Under the pieces are notes generated by a model. It saw nothing but the letters and a program-made list of their open reading frames with translations, was not told where the DNA came from and made no database searches. Positions 1-10,379 of a stretch of DNA of 64,000 bases are shown one piece after another; within the stretch, counting starts at the first letter, position 1, and the number at the start of each line of letters is the position of its first letter. Source of the stretch: Eulemur rufifrons. Its lineage: Eukaryota; Chordata; Mammalia; Primates; Lemuridae. A program made the position numbers and the translations under genes. The stretch spans positions 6,876,501-6,940,500 of the forward strand of contig NC_091002.1 in the NCBI RefSeq assembly GCF_041146395.1, written 5' to 3'.

Positions 1-520
1 ACCTTTCCCTCCAGCGTGTCTGTGGGGAGGGGCTGAGCGCGCGCGCTAGCGGGCAAGGGACCGGGTTCGCTTCCAGATGCCGGGCGTCACTGCCATGGCA
101 ACGGCAGCCCGCACCCCCTGTTTCCCAATTCCTGTCCCCGCCCACCGTGCGCGTCCCGCGGCCTCTCGTGCTCACTCGCACGCACGGATGCACTCTCAGA
201 GCGCGCCCGCCCAGAGCGCTGGGGCGTTGGGAGGTAATCTGGGCCTCCTCGCTCCCCTTCCCTCTAATCTCCGCCTCTCGCAGTTCGACCAATCCAGTGA
301 GGAGGAGCCGCGGGCGGGGCAGGCTCGGCTCCCAGAGCGGCGTGAAAAATTTCCCGAGGCAGAGTGAAAACTGTTCCAGAGCGACGGAGCATGTCCTGTA
401 GCAAAAGGGCGCGCTGGACGCTAGTTTAGGGAAGAAGAGGAGGTGGCGGCATTGGGGTAGTTGAGAGAAACGTTAGGGCAGGTACTCTGCTGTCAGATTG
501 GGACCGCGTGGATTGGAATC
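1..520. promoter_or_regulatory. CpG-island promoter of an unidentified gene
   Basis: The first 400-500 bases are strongly GC-rich with many CpG dinucleotides, unlike the AT-rich bulk of the window. A CCAAT box lies at 289-293 and a GC box (gggcggggc) at 312-320. This is the usual look of a housekeeping-type promoter. Direction is not decidable: the transcript could leave to the left on the minus strand or run right. Short open frames exist in the island (for example 77-367 plus) but show no recognisable domain, so I do not call them genes. Confidence 0.65.
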
Positions 521-620
521 GAGCTCCGCCGCCGTCTCGCTATGTAACCTTGGGCGTGCTCCTTAAACTCTGAACTGTACGTCCCAGGTAAAGTGGGATT
601 GGTTAGTAAAATCGACCACT
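485..620 (+). repeat. MIR SINE, plus orientation
   Basis: The pattern 'ttggaatcgagctccgccgc ... atgtaaccttgggcgtgctccttaaactctgaactgt ... gtaaagtgggatt' follows the MIR core (clause 'tgtgaccttgggcaagtta'). Old and diverged. Confidence 0.6.
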
Positions 621-694
621 GTTCTTCCAAGGATCAAAAGAGAGAACGTGGGAAACGCCTCACCTGGCAAAAGGTAGAACCTAAATGCCTGGGT

Positions 695-830
695 ATTATT
701 ATGGAGCCCACATCCTCCGTATTTCACAGATGGAGGGGACAGGGGACTTAGTCAAAACTTAAGCGACTCGTTCAAGGTCAGGTAGTGGCAGAGAGCCAGG
801 CTTCAAGTTCAGTAATCGTTGTCCTACATA
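695..830 (-). repeat. MIR SINE, minus orientation
   Basis: The run from 'attattatggagcccacatcc' through 'tttcacagatgga' and 'ggtcaggtagtggcagagagccaggcttcaa' is a reverse-oriented MIR. Confidence 0.6.
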
Positions 831-839
831 GCCTGCCTT

Positions 840-3480
840 TGTGCGAGGGGCACGGGGAGGGGGCGGGCGGGGATCACAAATCCCTTGTGATCTGTGTGTC
901 ACTTCCTAGTCCTGCCTCCTTCCCATCCCGCGACGGTTTAAAACTCTGGACATAGGGTTGAACAGCTTTCGTGCAACTTTGAGAAATTCAGCTTCTGAAT
1001 TTGCCTCTGAGCGACCAGCAGAATGGTGCTTTCCTCAATTCCCTTGGGGCCCCTAAGTTTCTTCTAAAGTTTTGGTTACAGTGTAAACACAGTAGCAAGG
1101 AACTCCAGGTCCTCCACAATCTCTAGCTAGCGGACGGAAGGTAACTCAGTTAACCAACATTTACCTGACATCCACCAAGCAGCAACGGCAAGGAGCCTAT
1201 GACCTCAGGGCTGTGCGGGCGGGTATCTTGGGAGTCAGACATACCGGTGACCTCGTCGTTCCTTAGACTTCAGCTTCGAGCCCTTTCCTCTAACTTAGCT
1301 CTTAAATCATTTACTGCCTCTCAGTATTTCTTGACTGCTGTAGTACTATTTAACTTTAGATTTGCTGTTAATTTTTCAAAAAAGGATGTTTCCGTCTCCC
1401 AGTCTTATAGCCCCAAACCTATACCTGATCTTGGTGAAGGACATCACCGAGTTCCTCCAACAAGGCCTGAGGTTTCCCACTTCCCAGGAATTATTCACTT
1501 GACCCTTCCAAGTTCCAGCTTAAATGTAGTTGCTTCCAAAAAGGCTTGCTGATCTACTCAGTTGGCATAAATTAGTCCGTTTTCTAGAGCACTTGGTATA
1601 TACCTTGCTTGGGACACTGTTCCTAGTGGATTTTGTGTTCTGCTATTTATGCACATATCACCTACAGAAAGCTTCTCTAACGTCCACGTATGGGCTCGCT
1701 GTTCCTAAATCTAATATTTCACTTATTGCCCGTTCCCTTAAGGCTTGAATTATTTGCCTTCTCCTTCAGACTATGAAACTCACAAATGGCAGGAACCATG
1801 TCTAGTTCCACTTTGCATTTCCAGCCTCTTCCTCAGCACCACAACACCACTCAACAACTAGCTACTGAATGGCTGGATGGGCTCCTTGCCTAGTTTATAA
1901 AGTTCTTAGGGGCAACCTTTACCATGTGTATATTTATATCTCAGAACCAAGGCTTTTCTAGGAAGTTAAGAGTTCCCAACAAATCTTGGACTACTCTAAA
2001 ATGCATCAGGAATTAGTCACACTCATAGAATGAAGGCAGGCTTTGGCAGCTGCACAAGGTACTGAGCAGAGCAAGGAGTGGGAAACCCAGTGGGGAAAAG
2101 TAGGAAAATTATGCAAAGAGGAACCTTGAAAACAGTGTTTGCTTACTCTGAACTGGTAGCATTTGTCCCTTTGTCTAACTTGGCACAATAATCCAAGGGC
2201 TGGTGATATTCTTATATCTACTGTGGTCCTCTTGATATGCTGTTTAACTCTCTGCATGTGTCTAAATCCTCACCAAACCTAGTCCTCTTATTCCTTTTCA
2301 TGCTAACGGTGCCACCAAATGCCCAGTAGCACAACCCTGAAGTCATTCTCCGTTTATCGGTATCTTCATGCTGTCAGTCTTCCTCTTCAGTGGCGGTGGA
2401 AGCCATGAACTGTTCTCCACCCTCCTGGTCACTGCCTTACTGTGAGCCCCCATATTGCTCATCTGGACTCTTGCTAAAGCCTCCCAGTTGCTCTTCCTGC
2501 CACATCTTAGGCCTGTCCAGCCTAACTTCCATCACACCCCAGCTCTAGAGGGACTGCAACTTATGCTCTAAGTTTTAGAAAATAAATGTTGAGCGTGTAA
2601 GATGTTTAAAATTTGGAATCTGAAGGACCCAGATAAGCTTTTTTGGAGGCTAAAAAATGAGAACATTTTTGAATTAGTGACATTGTTAGTTAACAGAGAG
2701 CTAAAGTGTCTCTTGGTACTTAAAAGGCAATCCTCAAAAAGTTGGGTTAAGAAAAAGCCATTGTGTGTGTGTGTGTAAGTCCCTCATTAGGAAGAGAGAA
2801 AGCATGTTTGATTCCATCTTGAGGAAATCTCTCCCTCCAGGATTACTGAGAGGCCCCTGGAGTGTGCGTGGGGTGCCCACTGGGGTTATAAGCACACCCT
2901 TGACCGGAGGGCACTCTCCCCTATCAGGGAAGGTCAACATCTTTGCCAGAGGTGAAGGAGAGCCAACTATGCAGTTCGCCAGACCAACTCCATCAGTCCT
3001 GGTGAGGACCAAGGTGAAACAGCAGCTCCACCCTCACAGCCTGTTAAGACTGGTGTGTTGACATTAGGCAGCTGTGTGCACACTATGTGCTGCACAAACC
3101 CGGGGAAAGCTTTTTGCATGGGAGTCTATGGGAATGACATCGTCGAGTCTGTACAGTGCTCAGCCTCCATAAACACATGTAGCAGCGCCGAGTGACACGT
3201 ACAGGGCACGTCTATGTCTACTTTGGCAATTTAAGATATCCTGATTATACCTTTGATAATACAAATGAATAAATATTTATGGAATACCTACCAATTATCA
3301 TCTCAAAAACTTAAATAATTTTAGTGTACAAAGTTATATTTAAAGGTTCATGCATATTTCCAAGTGCTTATTACATGATATCACCACCGTCCATTTGTTC
3401 TCAAAAATAACAACTGAGCATCTGCTATATATCAGGCATGATTCAAAAGCCTGGATACAACAAATGTATTGAGCACCGTA
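840..3480. other. Intergenic or intronic stretch with faint L2 fragments
   Basis: No gene is supported here. Old LINE-2-like pieces are visible at about 1770-1885 ('ggcaggaaccatgtctagtt') and 2290-2560 ('ctggactcttgctaaagcctcccagttgctcttcctgcc', cited in part). A short TG run sits at about 2763-2777. A second GC-box cluster is at about 858-870. The remainder shows nothing I recognise. Confidence 0.4.
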
Positions 3481-3483
3481 ACG

Positions 3484-3580
3484 CTCACCCTCACCCTAAC
3501 CCTAAACCCAGTTCTGACCCTAACCCTGCCCAAACCCTAAACCAACCCAACCCTACCTAACTCTAAACCCTAACACTTCC
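3484..3580. repeat. Degenerate interstitial telomeric repeat (CCCTAA-like)
   Basis: Repeated units of ccctaa and close variants (ccctca, ccctaaacc, cctacc, accctaacac) fill about 95 bases on the plus strand. The array is imperfect and flanked by ordinary unique DNA, so it is an internal telomere-like tract and not a chromosome end. Confidence 0.75.
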
Positions 3581-3744
3581 AGCCACCAGCCTTCCTCCCC
3601 ATCCCCAGGAATCCCAGGGACTCCTCATAATTTCCTGGGCCTAGAAAACACGGCTCACGCTCTTTACCAAGTTACAGTCAGGGAAACCAAGGCTCAGAGA
3701 GGCTGTGGGTGTCCCAAGTGATCCTCACATATACTGCACTGTGC

Positions 3745-3905
3745 CATGCCTTTTTTTTTTTTTAATGGGGTGAAATCCATGTAGCATATGACTATTTCAA
3801 AGTGAACAATTTGGTGACATTTAGTGCATTCACAGTGTTGTGCAATCACCACCACTATCTGGTTCCAGAACATTTTCATCACCCCAGAAGAAACTTCCCG
3901 GACCC
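3745..3905 (+). repeat. Old L1 (L1ME-type) 3' fragment
   Basis: The string 'gttgtgcaatcaccaccact' followed by 'atctggttccagaacatttt' and 'catcaccccagaagaaac' is a common ancient L1 3'-region motif. It is preceded by a T-run. Confidence 0.55.
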
Positions 3906-6900
3906 AGCAGGCAGTTACTCATTGTCCCTCCCTCAAGCTCCTCGTTTAACAGAAGGGGAAACCGAGGCCTGGAGAGAGACTTGCAGGCAGGCACAGCCCT
4001 GATGAGGAATTGGGCACCACTCTGCAGAGGTGGTGGGGTGGGAAGGCCCGTCAGCGCGGTAAGGAAGCCCCCCTCCTGCCTGCAGAGCCCACCCCCACGC
4101 CTCGCCCGCCAGGGGGCAGCCCAGAGCTTTCCAGAGCAGTTACTCCTGGGCGGGAAGGAGTTTGTTGGAACTGCTGACACACACCTATCCTTGACCCCAA
4201 ACCACCCTCTCTGTGGGGTAGGCTTGGGAAGCGGGAGGAGGTGGCACAACCGGAAACGTGAAGACGTGATGACCCGCTCTGGCCCCAGCAGGAAGTGCCT
4301 GTCACAGTAACACTGAGGACACAGATCTCCCGCCCACCATGGCCTGGTCCTACAGCCCTTCACATGGGGTGGCAGCAGCAGGCCCAGGTCATTCTCACCC
4401 GACACCTGCCTCGGGGTACAGGGGTCTTTGGGCTCTGTGCCTTCTCTGTGCCCACCCAGTCCTGCCCACCCCCGCCCACCCTGCCTGGGCCCACCGAAGG
4501 TACTGGCCCCTGGGACACTGTTCCTCTCGGGCTGCAGAGCCTGAGGGACCCGTGCTGGGCGTCGGTGCTCAAGCCTCTGGGTTCAAACCCCAGCCCACCA
4601 CTTCCAGGCTGGGATTTGGGATGAGAGCTTATTTCCCTGAGCACAAGTTTGGCCACCACTAAAATGAGGCCGCTCTTTCTAGGGTTGAAGACAGGTTTCT
4701 AGAGGCAGAGGGCCAGCCCCAAGGCCCGTCACCACCCGTTTCCTATTAATGACACTTACTACCACGGGAAAACTCCAACAACCACGGGCTATGGGGCACT
4801 CAACCAAAGGTCGACTCACTTAACTTCTCAGACCCTCCATCTCTTCCTCTGTAACCAAAGATGAGGTCCCAAGAGTGAAGAGAGGATGCGTGGAGATCCC
4901 GGACACAGAGTAGTGATGGAACCAGGCAGCCAGGCCCTTGTTTGTGGCAGGTGGAAGTGGGGCTCGGCTGGTGGGGGCCGAGGCCGATGGGGCTCCAGCC
5001 CTGCTCTGCCCCTCGGAGACCAGGCCCCAGGTAGCACCCCCGGAACTTCTCTCAGCAGAGGAGACGGGGCACAAGGTGAAGGGACTGCCAGTGAGCGTGT
5101 GCCCGGCCCTGTGCAGTGGAGGGGCTCAAGCTCAGAAGCAGCTGCCCCGGCTTTAGAGGGAGGCGGCTGTGCGTTCCCTGGGTGGAATCAGGCACCGGCC
5201 CGCACACGCTCACTGTGCCCCTACTGTGCAAGCCTATCAACTGCTGCGGACCAGGCGCAGGTGAGCCACGTGGGAACGTGGGGAGTGTTCCAAATGGCCC
5301 TCCCAGAGGGTCTCCTGGGGCTGGGGATGAAATCATCACCTTGTCTGGGGTCCTAGAGACTCTTCCCTGAAAAGAGAAGGAAAGCAACTTGCCCAGGGTC
5401 ACACAGCCCCACTTCCTGCCTGTGAGGCCGAGGAGCTCCTCCCGGCACGGCAGCCTCCACTCTCCTGGGAGCCCACATCTTCCCCACACTGGTTCATGTA
5501 ATGTTGACCTGAGTCCAGCTCACCCCCTGCTTTGGATGAGGAAGCTGAGGCTCAGAGAGGGCGGGTGACCATCCCAAGGGTGTTGCAGCTCAGCCTGACA
5601 TGGAACCCTCTCCTGGGCAGAGTTCTCCAGAGACAAGGGAGGCCACTTCAGGGAGAGGGGTCAAGTAGGACAGCGGGGTCTCCCACATGGATGGAGAAGT
5701 GTGTCCTGGTGACCCTGTTGGGGGCATTGAGGTGCCCTCAGACACTGGTTGGTGCTGCAGTGATCTGGGCTGCATTTTCTAGGGAACTTGGTAGCTGCCA
5801 GCTCGAGCTTCCTTGTGCATCCAGTGGCTGGCCTGGAGGACAGGGCTGTTGGTCACAGGCTGTGCACCTGGCCAGGGGGAGTCTGTGTGAGTCGGGGCAG
5901 GAAACAAGTTGACTCCAGGCACCAAGAGCACCCAGCAGTGCCCTCAGCGTGCCTTCCGTGAGCCTCAGGCTTCTCGTCTGGAGAAGAGGCAACGAGATGG
6001 ACCTTGACGGACGGTTAAGAAGATGGACAGCGGCGAGTGCGACAGACAACCAGCGCGTCTTCCAGGGCTTGTCAGGCCCTCCAGGGCTGCTGTGAACACA
6101 CAGTGAAGACAGGGATGAAGGATGAGGTGCTTTCACCCAGGCGGAAGGCTGGGCAGGGAATTCTAAAATGACCCTGCCTCGTCCCTCCTCTTGAGTGTGG
6201 GTGGCTGGCTCTGGGATATGACAGGACTTCAGTCCCATAATTAGGTTACACTGGGTGGGAAGGTGCAGGGGTTTGCAAACATGATGAAGAGCTCTAATCC
6301 GTTGACTGAGTTATTGAAAGGAGATGACCCTGGACGGGCCACACACCCTCCACCCAGCTGTGCGACCCCAGGCCAGCCCAGGCTCCGGGAGACTCTTGCA
6401 CAGGGCAGAGGTGAGCATCCTGCCAGGACAGGCCTGAGGCCTCCCTCTCTGCCCCAGCCCTTGTCCACCCACCACTGCGCTCACAAGGCCTCAGCGCCCG
6501 GCCAGAGCCCAACAGGATTTCACAACCTTGGCGGCTTTGGGCTGGGTTTGTAAGGCCTCCTGGGAAGAGGGAATTCCAGGGCCAGAATGTCTCCAGGAAT
6601 CAGGGGCGTCCCTCCCAGAACAAACAGGGCAACTCCCCCTGTCTGTGAGGTCCTGGTGAGACCTCAGCGGGCACCCAGGGATGTGGGGAGGCTGGGGACT
6701 GGGGAGACAGGGCCAGCTCTCTAGAGAATTCTAAGGGAGGAAGACTGCTCTTGGAAGCCGGCGCCTCAGGCTCTAGGATGGCCCAGCCCTCGGGGGAGGG
6801 CAGCAGGTAGCAGACCCCTCCCTTGTCCCCCACTATCCTGAAGGTAGCCCCCGTGCATGTTCCTGCCTCCTGTGCAGGGAACACACTGACTGGTCACCTC

Positions 6901-7644
6901 TAGGCCAGCGGGCCAGCAGGGAGGACCCCACCCAGTGCAGGGCTTTGTGGGCACACCCGTTCCCGACAGGGGCTGGATCCTGGGCCAAGTGCGAGACTGT
7001 GACCTGAGCCTTGTTTCCAGCACATTCCTCAGTAGGCCCCACCTAGGCCGGGTGGCTGAGGAGGAGTGGCGTCACCTCCCCATGTCCACCCGGCTCTTCT
7101 GGGGACAGCCCTCCCTGTGTGGGAAGAGCCCTGGTGAGAAGGAGGCTCCGGGACCACTGTGCACTCAGCACTCCCCTGTGTGAGCTTCACCCCAACTCCA
7201 GCCCTCGCGGCGTGGACAGGTCAAGGGAAGCCCCAGAGCCACCTCAGCAGTCGCAGGAGGAGTGTTCCACGCTGGTGACAAATACTCCTGCAAACGAGCA
7301 GGAGCATAGACCCGCCTACACCTGACAGGGTGCTCTGCCCTACTCAGCAGTGCACGTGAGAGCATTCTGCTCAGGTTCAAGTGCAAGGCTGATCCTACCA
7401 CCAGGTCTCGCTAACATCCTATTGGAGGTCCCAGACAAGGCAGCAAAACAAGGGAAAAGAAATGGATTCAAAGGATTGTTAAAGAAGAAACAAGTGGACA
7501 TTATTCAAGGATGGTGGGACTGTTGCGGAGAAGATCCAAGGGAGTCTCAGACAGCTTTAGAGCTGATGGGTAGCCAGGTTTGGTGGGGAAGGAGTGAGCA
7601 AAAGTCAACTCTATTCCTGCAGACCCGCAACAGAGAGCCAGGAG
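3906..7644. other. GC-rich unique DNA with MIR scraps; no gene identified
   Basis: The stretch is GC-rich and many spurious open frames appear on both strands, as expected for GC-rich DNA; none has a recognisable domain or start context. MIR-like pieces are at about 3940-3990, 4575-4690, 4800-4890, 5370-5410 and 5520-5590 ('aagctgaggctcagagaggg'). It may be flanking or first-intron sequence of the CpG-island gene. Confidence 0.4.
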
Positions 7645-7943
7645 ATGCAAACCTTAAATCATACCATTTAGAATACCAAAAAAACAGATGAGATATCTAG
7701 GAATGAATCTAACCAAATATTTACTATGTTCAAGGGTAGGAAAATGCAATACGGTAAAGGTGTCAGTTTTCCTCAAATTAATTTGTAGTTTCATGGCAAT
7801 TCCAATAAAATCCCAGAAGTGTTTATGTAAAACTTCACAAGCTGATTCTAAAATTTATATGGAGACGAAAAGTTCAGGAGTAGCTACAACACTTCTTACG
7901 AAGAGGAAGAAGTGGGGATGGAGCCCTGCCCTATTAGACTTGA
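7645..7943 (+). mobile_element. L1 ORF2 fragment (reverse transcriptase C-terminal region)
   Basis: Translation in shifting frames gives L1 ORF2-like strings such as YLGMNLTKY, MAIPIKSQK and KIYME, typical of the segment after the reverse transcriptase core. Indels and stops break it. It abuts the decayed exon copy at about 7944 and probably marks the breakpoint of the duplicated exon block. Confidence 0.65.
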
Positions 7944-8120
7944 TTTTGTTTGACAAGTATTTTCTAGCTTCTAGTTCTAATTGATAGAGGTGCTTGTATT
8001 TTTCCAATTCAATATAATGAAAGTCTTCTCTAGAAGTTTTCCTGTTGGAGACTTCAGATTCAAGATCTTTCATTGTGAGTTCCATCTGACTTCTCTGTAT
8101 TCTTCAGATGCTGCTTGTGC
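7944..8120 (-). pseudogene. Decayed second copy of ANKRD26-family exon M (M')
   Basis: This matches exon M (32688-32905) closely, including the acceptor and about 100 bases of flanking intron. Shared peptide strings include EDFHYIELEKYKHLYQLELE here against EDFHCIELGKYKHLYQLELE in M. From the acceptor to the shared 'caagtatttt' site M' is 34 bases shorter than M, a deletion not divisible by three, so the frame is broken. Its 3' end and donor are lost where it meets an L1 fragment. It lies about 17 kb downstream of the terminal exon of the main gene and is not part of a coherent exon chain. Confidence 0.85.
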
Positions 8121-8224
8121 CTAAAACAAATTAAAAGGATACATTTTTAGCAGTGACAACCTGAACAATTCTTGCATATGTTTCCTTCACTTTTGAATCA
8201 GACAGCCATTTTATTTTAGTTTGT

Positions 8225-8510
<286 letters not shown>

Positions 8511-9009
8511 TCAGAGAGCAATTTTAAGTATGTGACAAAGAAGCTAAGCTTTAAAACATTTAACATCAATTATCAACTAAATTGATAATTTAATCTGGCT
8601 TATAAAGAATTGAATCATTCCTCAATTAGTACTTATGTGATCTGATAATCCAAAGAAAAATAGGAGTAATTTAAAATTTTAAAATTTGAACAATTTAACA
8701 GAAATACAATTCAAGAATATGGTATAATTTCTAAATCACAATTTTTTTCTTTTCCTAATAGTCTTCTTTTATGGTAACTGGCCCAAATAATCAAATGATT
8801 CTCTAAGGAGTATCAGCCTTCTCAGAGATCCGTTTAGTTATAATGACGACAGAAACTAAAAAAGCTAAAGGGAGCAACAGAGGCAACCTTCCTTCTAGAA
8901 ATCTACAAATCCAATTGCTGTAATGGAAACAGAGGAAACACACACAATGTACACATCAAAAATATAATGTGCAGTGAAATAAAATAAGTGCATTTCACAC
9001 TTAACTAAC

Positions 9010-9465
9010 CTGTAAAAATAGATTGATGCATTTGAATTTTTCTACAATACCCTTTCTTGTGCGAATCTCTCACTTATAGTGTTCAACTTCACCACATTTT
9101 TTTTTTTTTTTTTTTTTGAGACAGAGTCTCATTCTGTTTCCTGGGCTAGAGTGAGTGCCGTGGTGTCAGCATAGCTCACAGCAACCTCAAACTCCTGTGC
9201 TCAAGCGATCCTCCTGCCTCAGCCTCCCAAGTAGCTGGGACTACAGGCATGCGCCACCATGACCGGCTAATTTTTTCTGTATATATTTTAGTTGGCCAGA
9301 TAATTTCTTTCTATTTTTAGTAGAGATGGGGTCTCACTCTTGCTCAGGCTGGTCTCGAACTCCTGAGCTTGAGCGATCCACCCGCCTCGGCCTCCCAGAG
9401 TGCTAGGATTACAGGCGTGAGCCACCGTGCCCGGCCAACTTCACCACATTGAAAGCGCAAAAATC
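9010..9465 (-). pseudogene. Decayed second copy of ANKRD26-family exon L (L'), split by an Alu
   Basis: The 3' end of the exon and its donor (CAG|GTTAGT, read on minus) are at 9010. The last codons read INLFLQ, as in the family, with an intact CAG where the main copy (exon L) has TAG. Upstream in that frame a TGA appears and several codons are missing. A lemur-type Alu with a 14-base target duplication interrupts it at 9099-9436, and a remnant continues to about 9465. Confidence 0.7.
9099..9436 (-). mobile_element. Lemur-type Alu, minus orientation, with target duplication
   Basis: The element starts with a T-run (the reversed tail) and ends at 'gagccaccgtgcccggcc'. It is flanked by the 14-base duplication aacttcaccacatt at 9085-9098 and 9437-9450. 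The middle has the strepsirrhine 'atattttagttggccagata' stretch. It landed in decayed exon L'. Confidence 0.92.
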
Positions 9466-9894
9466 CTGTGGTGCTGGATGAAGGTTGGAGATATCAGTAT
9501 AGAAAGAGATGAATATACAGATTATATAGAGATTATAAACATGGGTTCATACACACACATATTTTCCAGTTCTGACTGCTAAGAGGCAATGAAAATAAAT
9601 CTTGGTTTCTATTTTTTTTATCTTTCATTTTATTAGGCTTTTTTTATTTCTTGGTTTCTAAATAACATTTTCAACTATAAGGAATCAGGTCTTTGGAGAA
9701 ATGATTGATTCTAGGACCAGGCATATGAAAATATGAGATGATCCTGGAGCATCCTGTGGTGCCAAAAACAAATTTAAAAAGTGTCCAAGAACAAAAGGAG
9801 AGGGCACGTCAAAGAGGCATAGAGCTTACCTGAACGAGCTACCAATTGCCAAAGCTGGCACTATCTGAGCAACAAGAAGAAATAGTGTTATATT
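9466..9894. other. AT-rich stretch, nothing recognised
   Basis: No open frame, exon or clear repeat is supported. It contains short runs of T and simple AT-rich sequence between the duplicated exon block and the inverted repeat. Confidence 0.4.
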
Positions 9895-10074
9895 GGGGAG
9901 AATAACACAGAAGACCTTTTCTTCACATCATGCGGGGGCAAGGTATCACTGATGACATTAACCATGATCACTTGGTTAAGGTGGAGTCTGCCAGGTTTCT
10001 CCAATGTGAACTTACTATCTTTCCTTTTCCACACTGTATATGTTACAATTGCGTCACACTAACCACAGCAGTAG
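9895..10074 (+). repeat. Left arm of a near-perfect inverted repeat
   Basis: About 180 bases that are the reverse complement of 10172-10354 with only a handful of differences. Landmarks include 'ggggagaataacacagaaga', 'gatcacttggttaaggtgga' and 'gtcacactaaccacagcagt'. The central motif 'gatcacttggttaagg' with 'tctgccaggtttctcca' resembles ancient L1 3' regions, so each arm is probably a copied piece of such an element. The loop between arms is about 97 bases. Confidence 0.9.
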
Positions 10075-10171
10075 TCGCTGTAGGCAAGATCCAAAGTCAG
10101 ATCAATATTACTGGGTGAAACCTGAAAACAAGAGATTTGTAAAACCTCAAAGTATATTTAACCACATATTT

Positions 10172-10354
10172 ACTAACTGCTGTGGTTAGTGTGACGCAAT
10201 TATAACATATACAGTGTGGAAAAGGAAAGATGGTAAGTTCACATTGGAGAAACCTGGCAGACTCCACCTTAACCAAGTGATCATGGTTAATGTCACCAGT
10301 GATACCTTGCCCCCCCATGATGTGAGGAAAAGGTCTTCTGTGTTATTCTCCCCA
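10172..10354 (-). repeat. Right arm of the inverted repeat
   Basis: Reverse-complement partner of 9895-10074. Differences are scattered substitutions and one or two short length changes. Together the arms could form a long hairpin of about 180 base pairs if transcribed or extruded. Confidence 0.9.
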
Positions 10355-10379
10355 CAAATCCATAGCCCCAAACTAGTCA

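Noticed and set aside
77..401. Open frames in the CpG island as protein-coding genes
   Set aside because: GC-rich DNA gives long frames by chance; two overlapping frames compete and neither has a domain or family match.
3484..3580. True telomere or subtelomere boundary
   Set aside because: The units are few and degenerate and normal unique DNA continues on both sides.
3830..7325. Many overlapping open frames in the GC-rich stretch, including a 254-codon one elsewhere (15595-16359 minus)
   Set aside because: They overlap in several frames and on both strands, contain MIR fragments or L1 5' untranslated sequence, and show no recognisable protein.
7855..8085. M' as a working alternative last exon
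   Set aside because: It has a 34-base frame-breaking deletion and no donor, and lies beyond the gene's own terminal exon.
9930..10371. The two near-identical small open frames in the inverted repeat as a duplicated small gene
   Set aside because: They read the same repeat arm, resemble ancient L1 sequence and lack supporting features.
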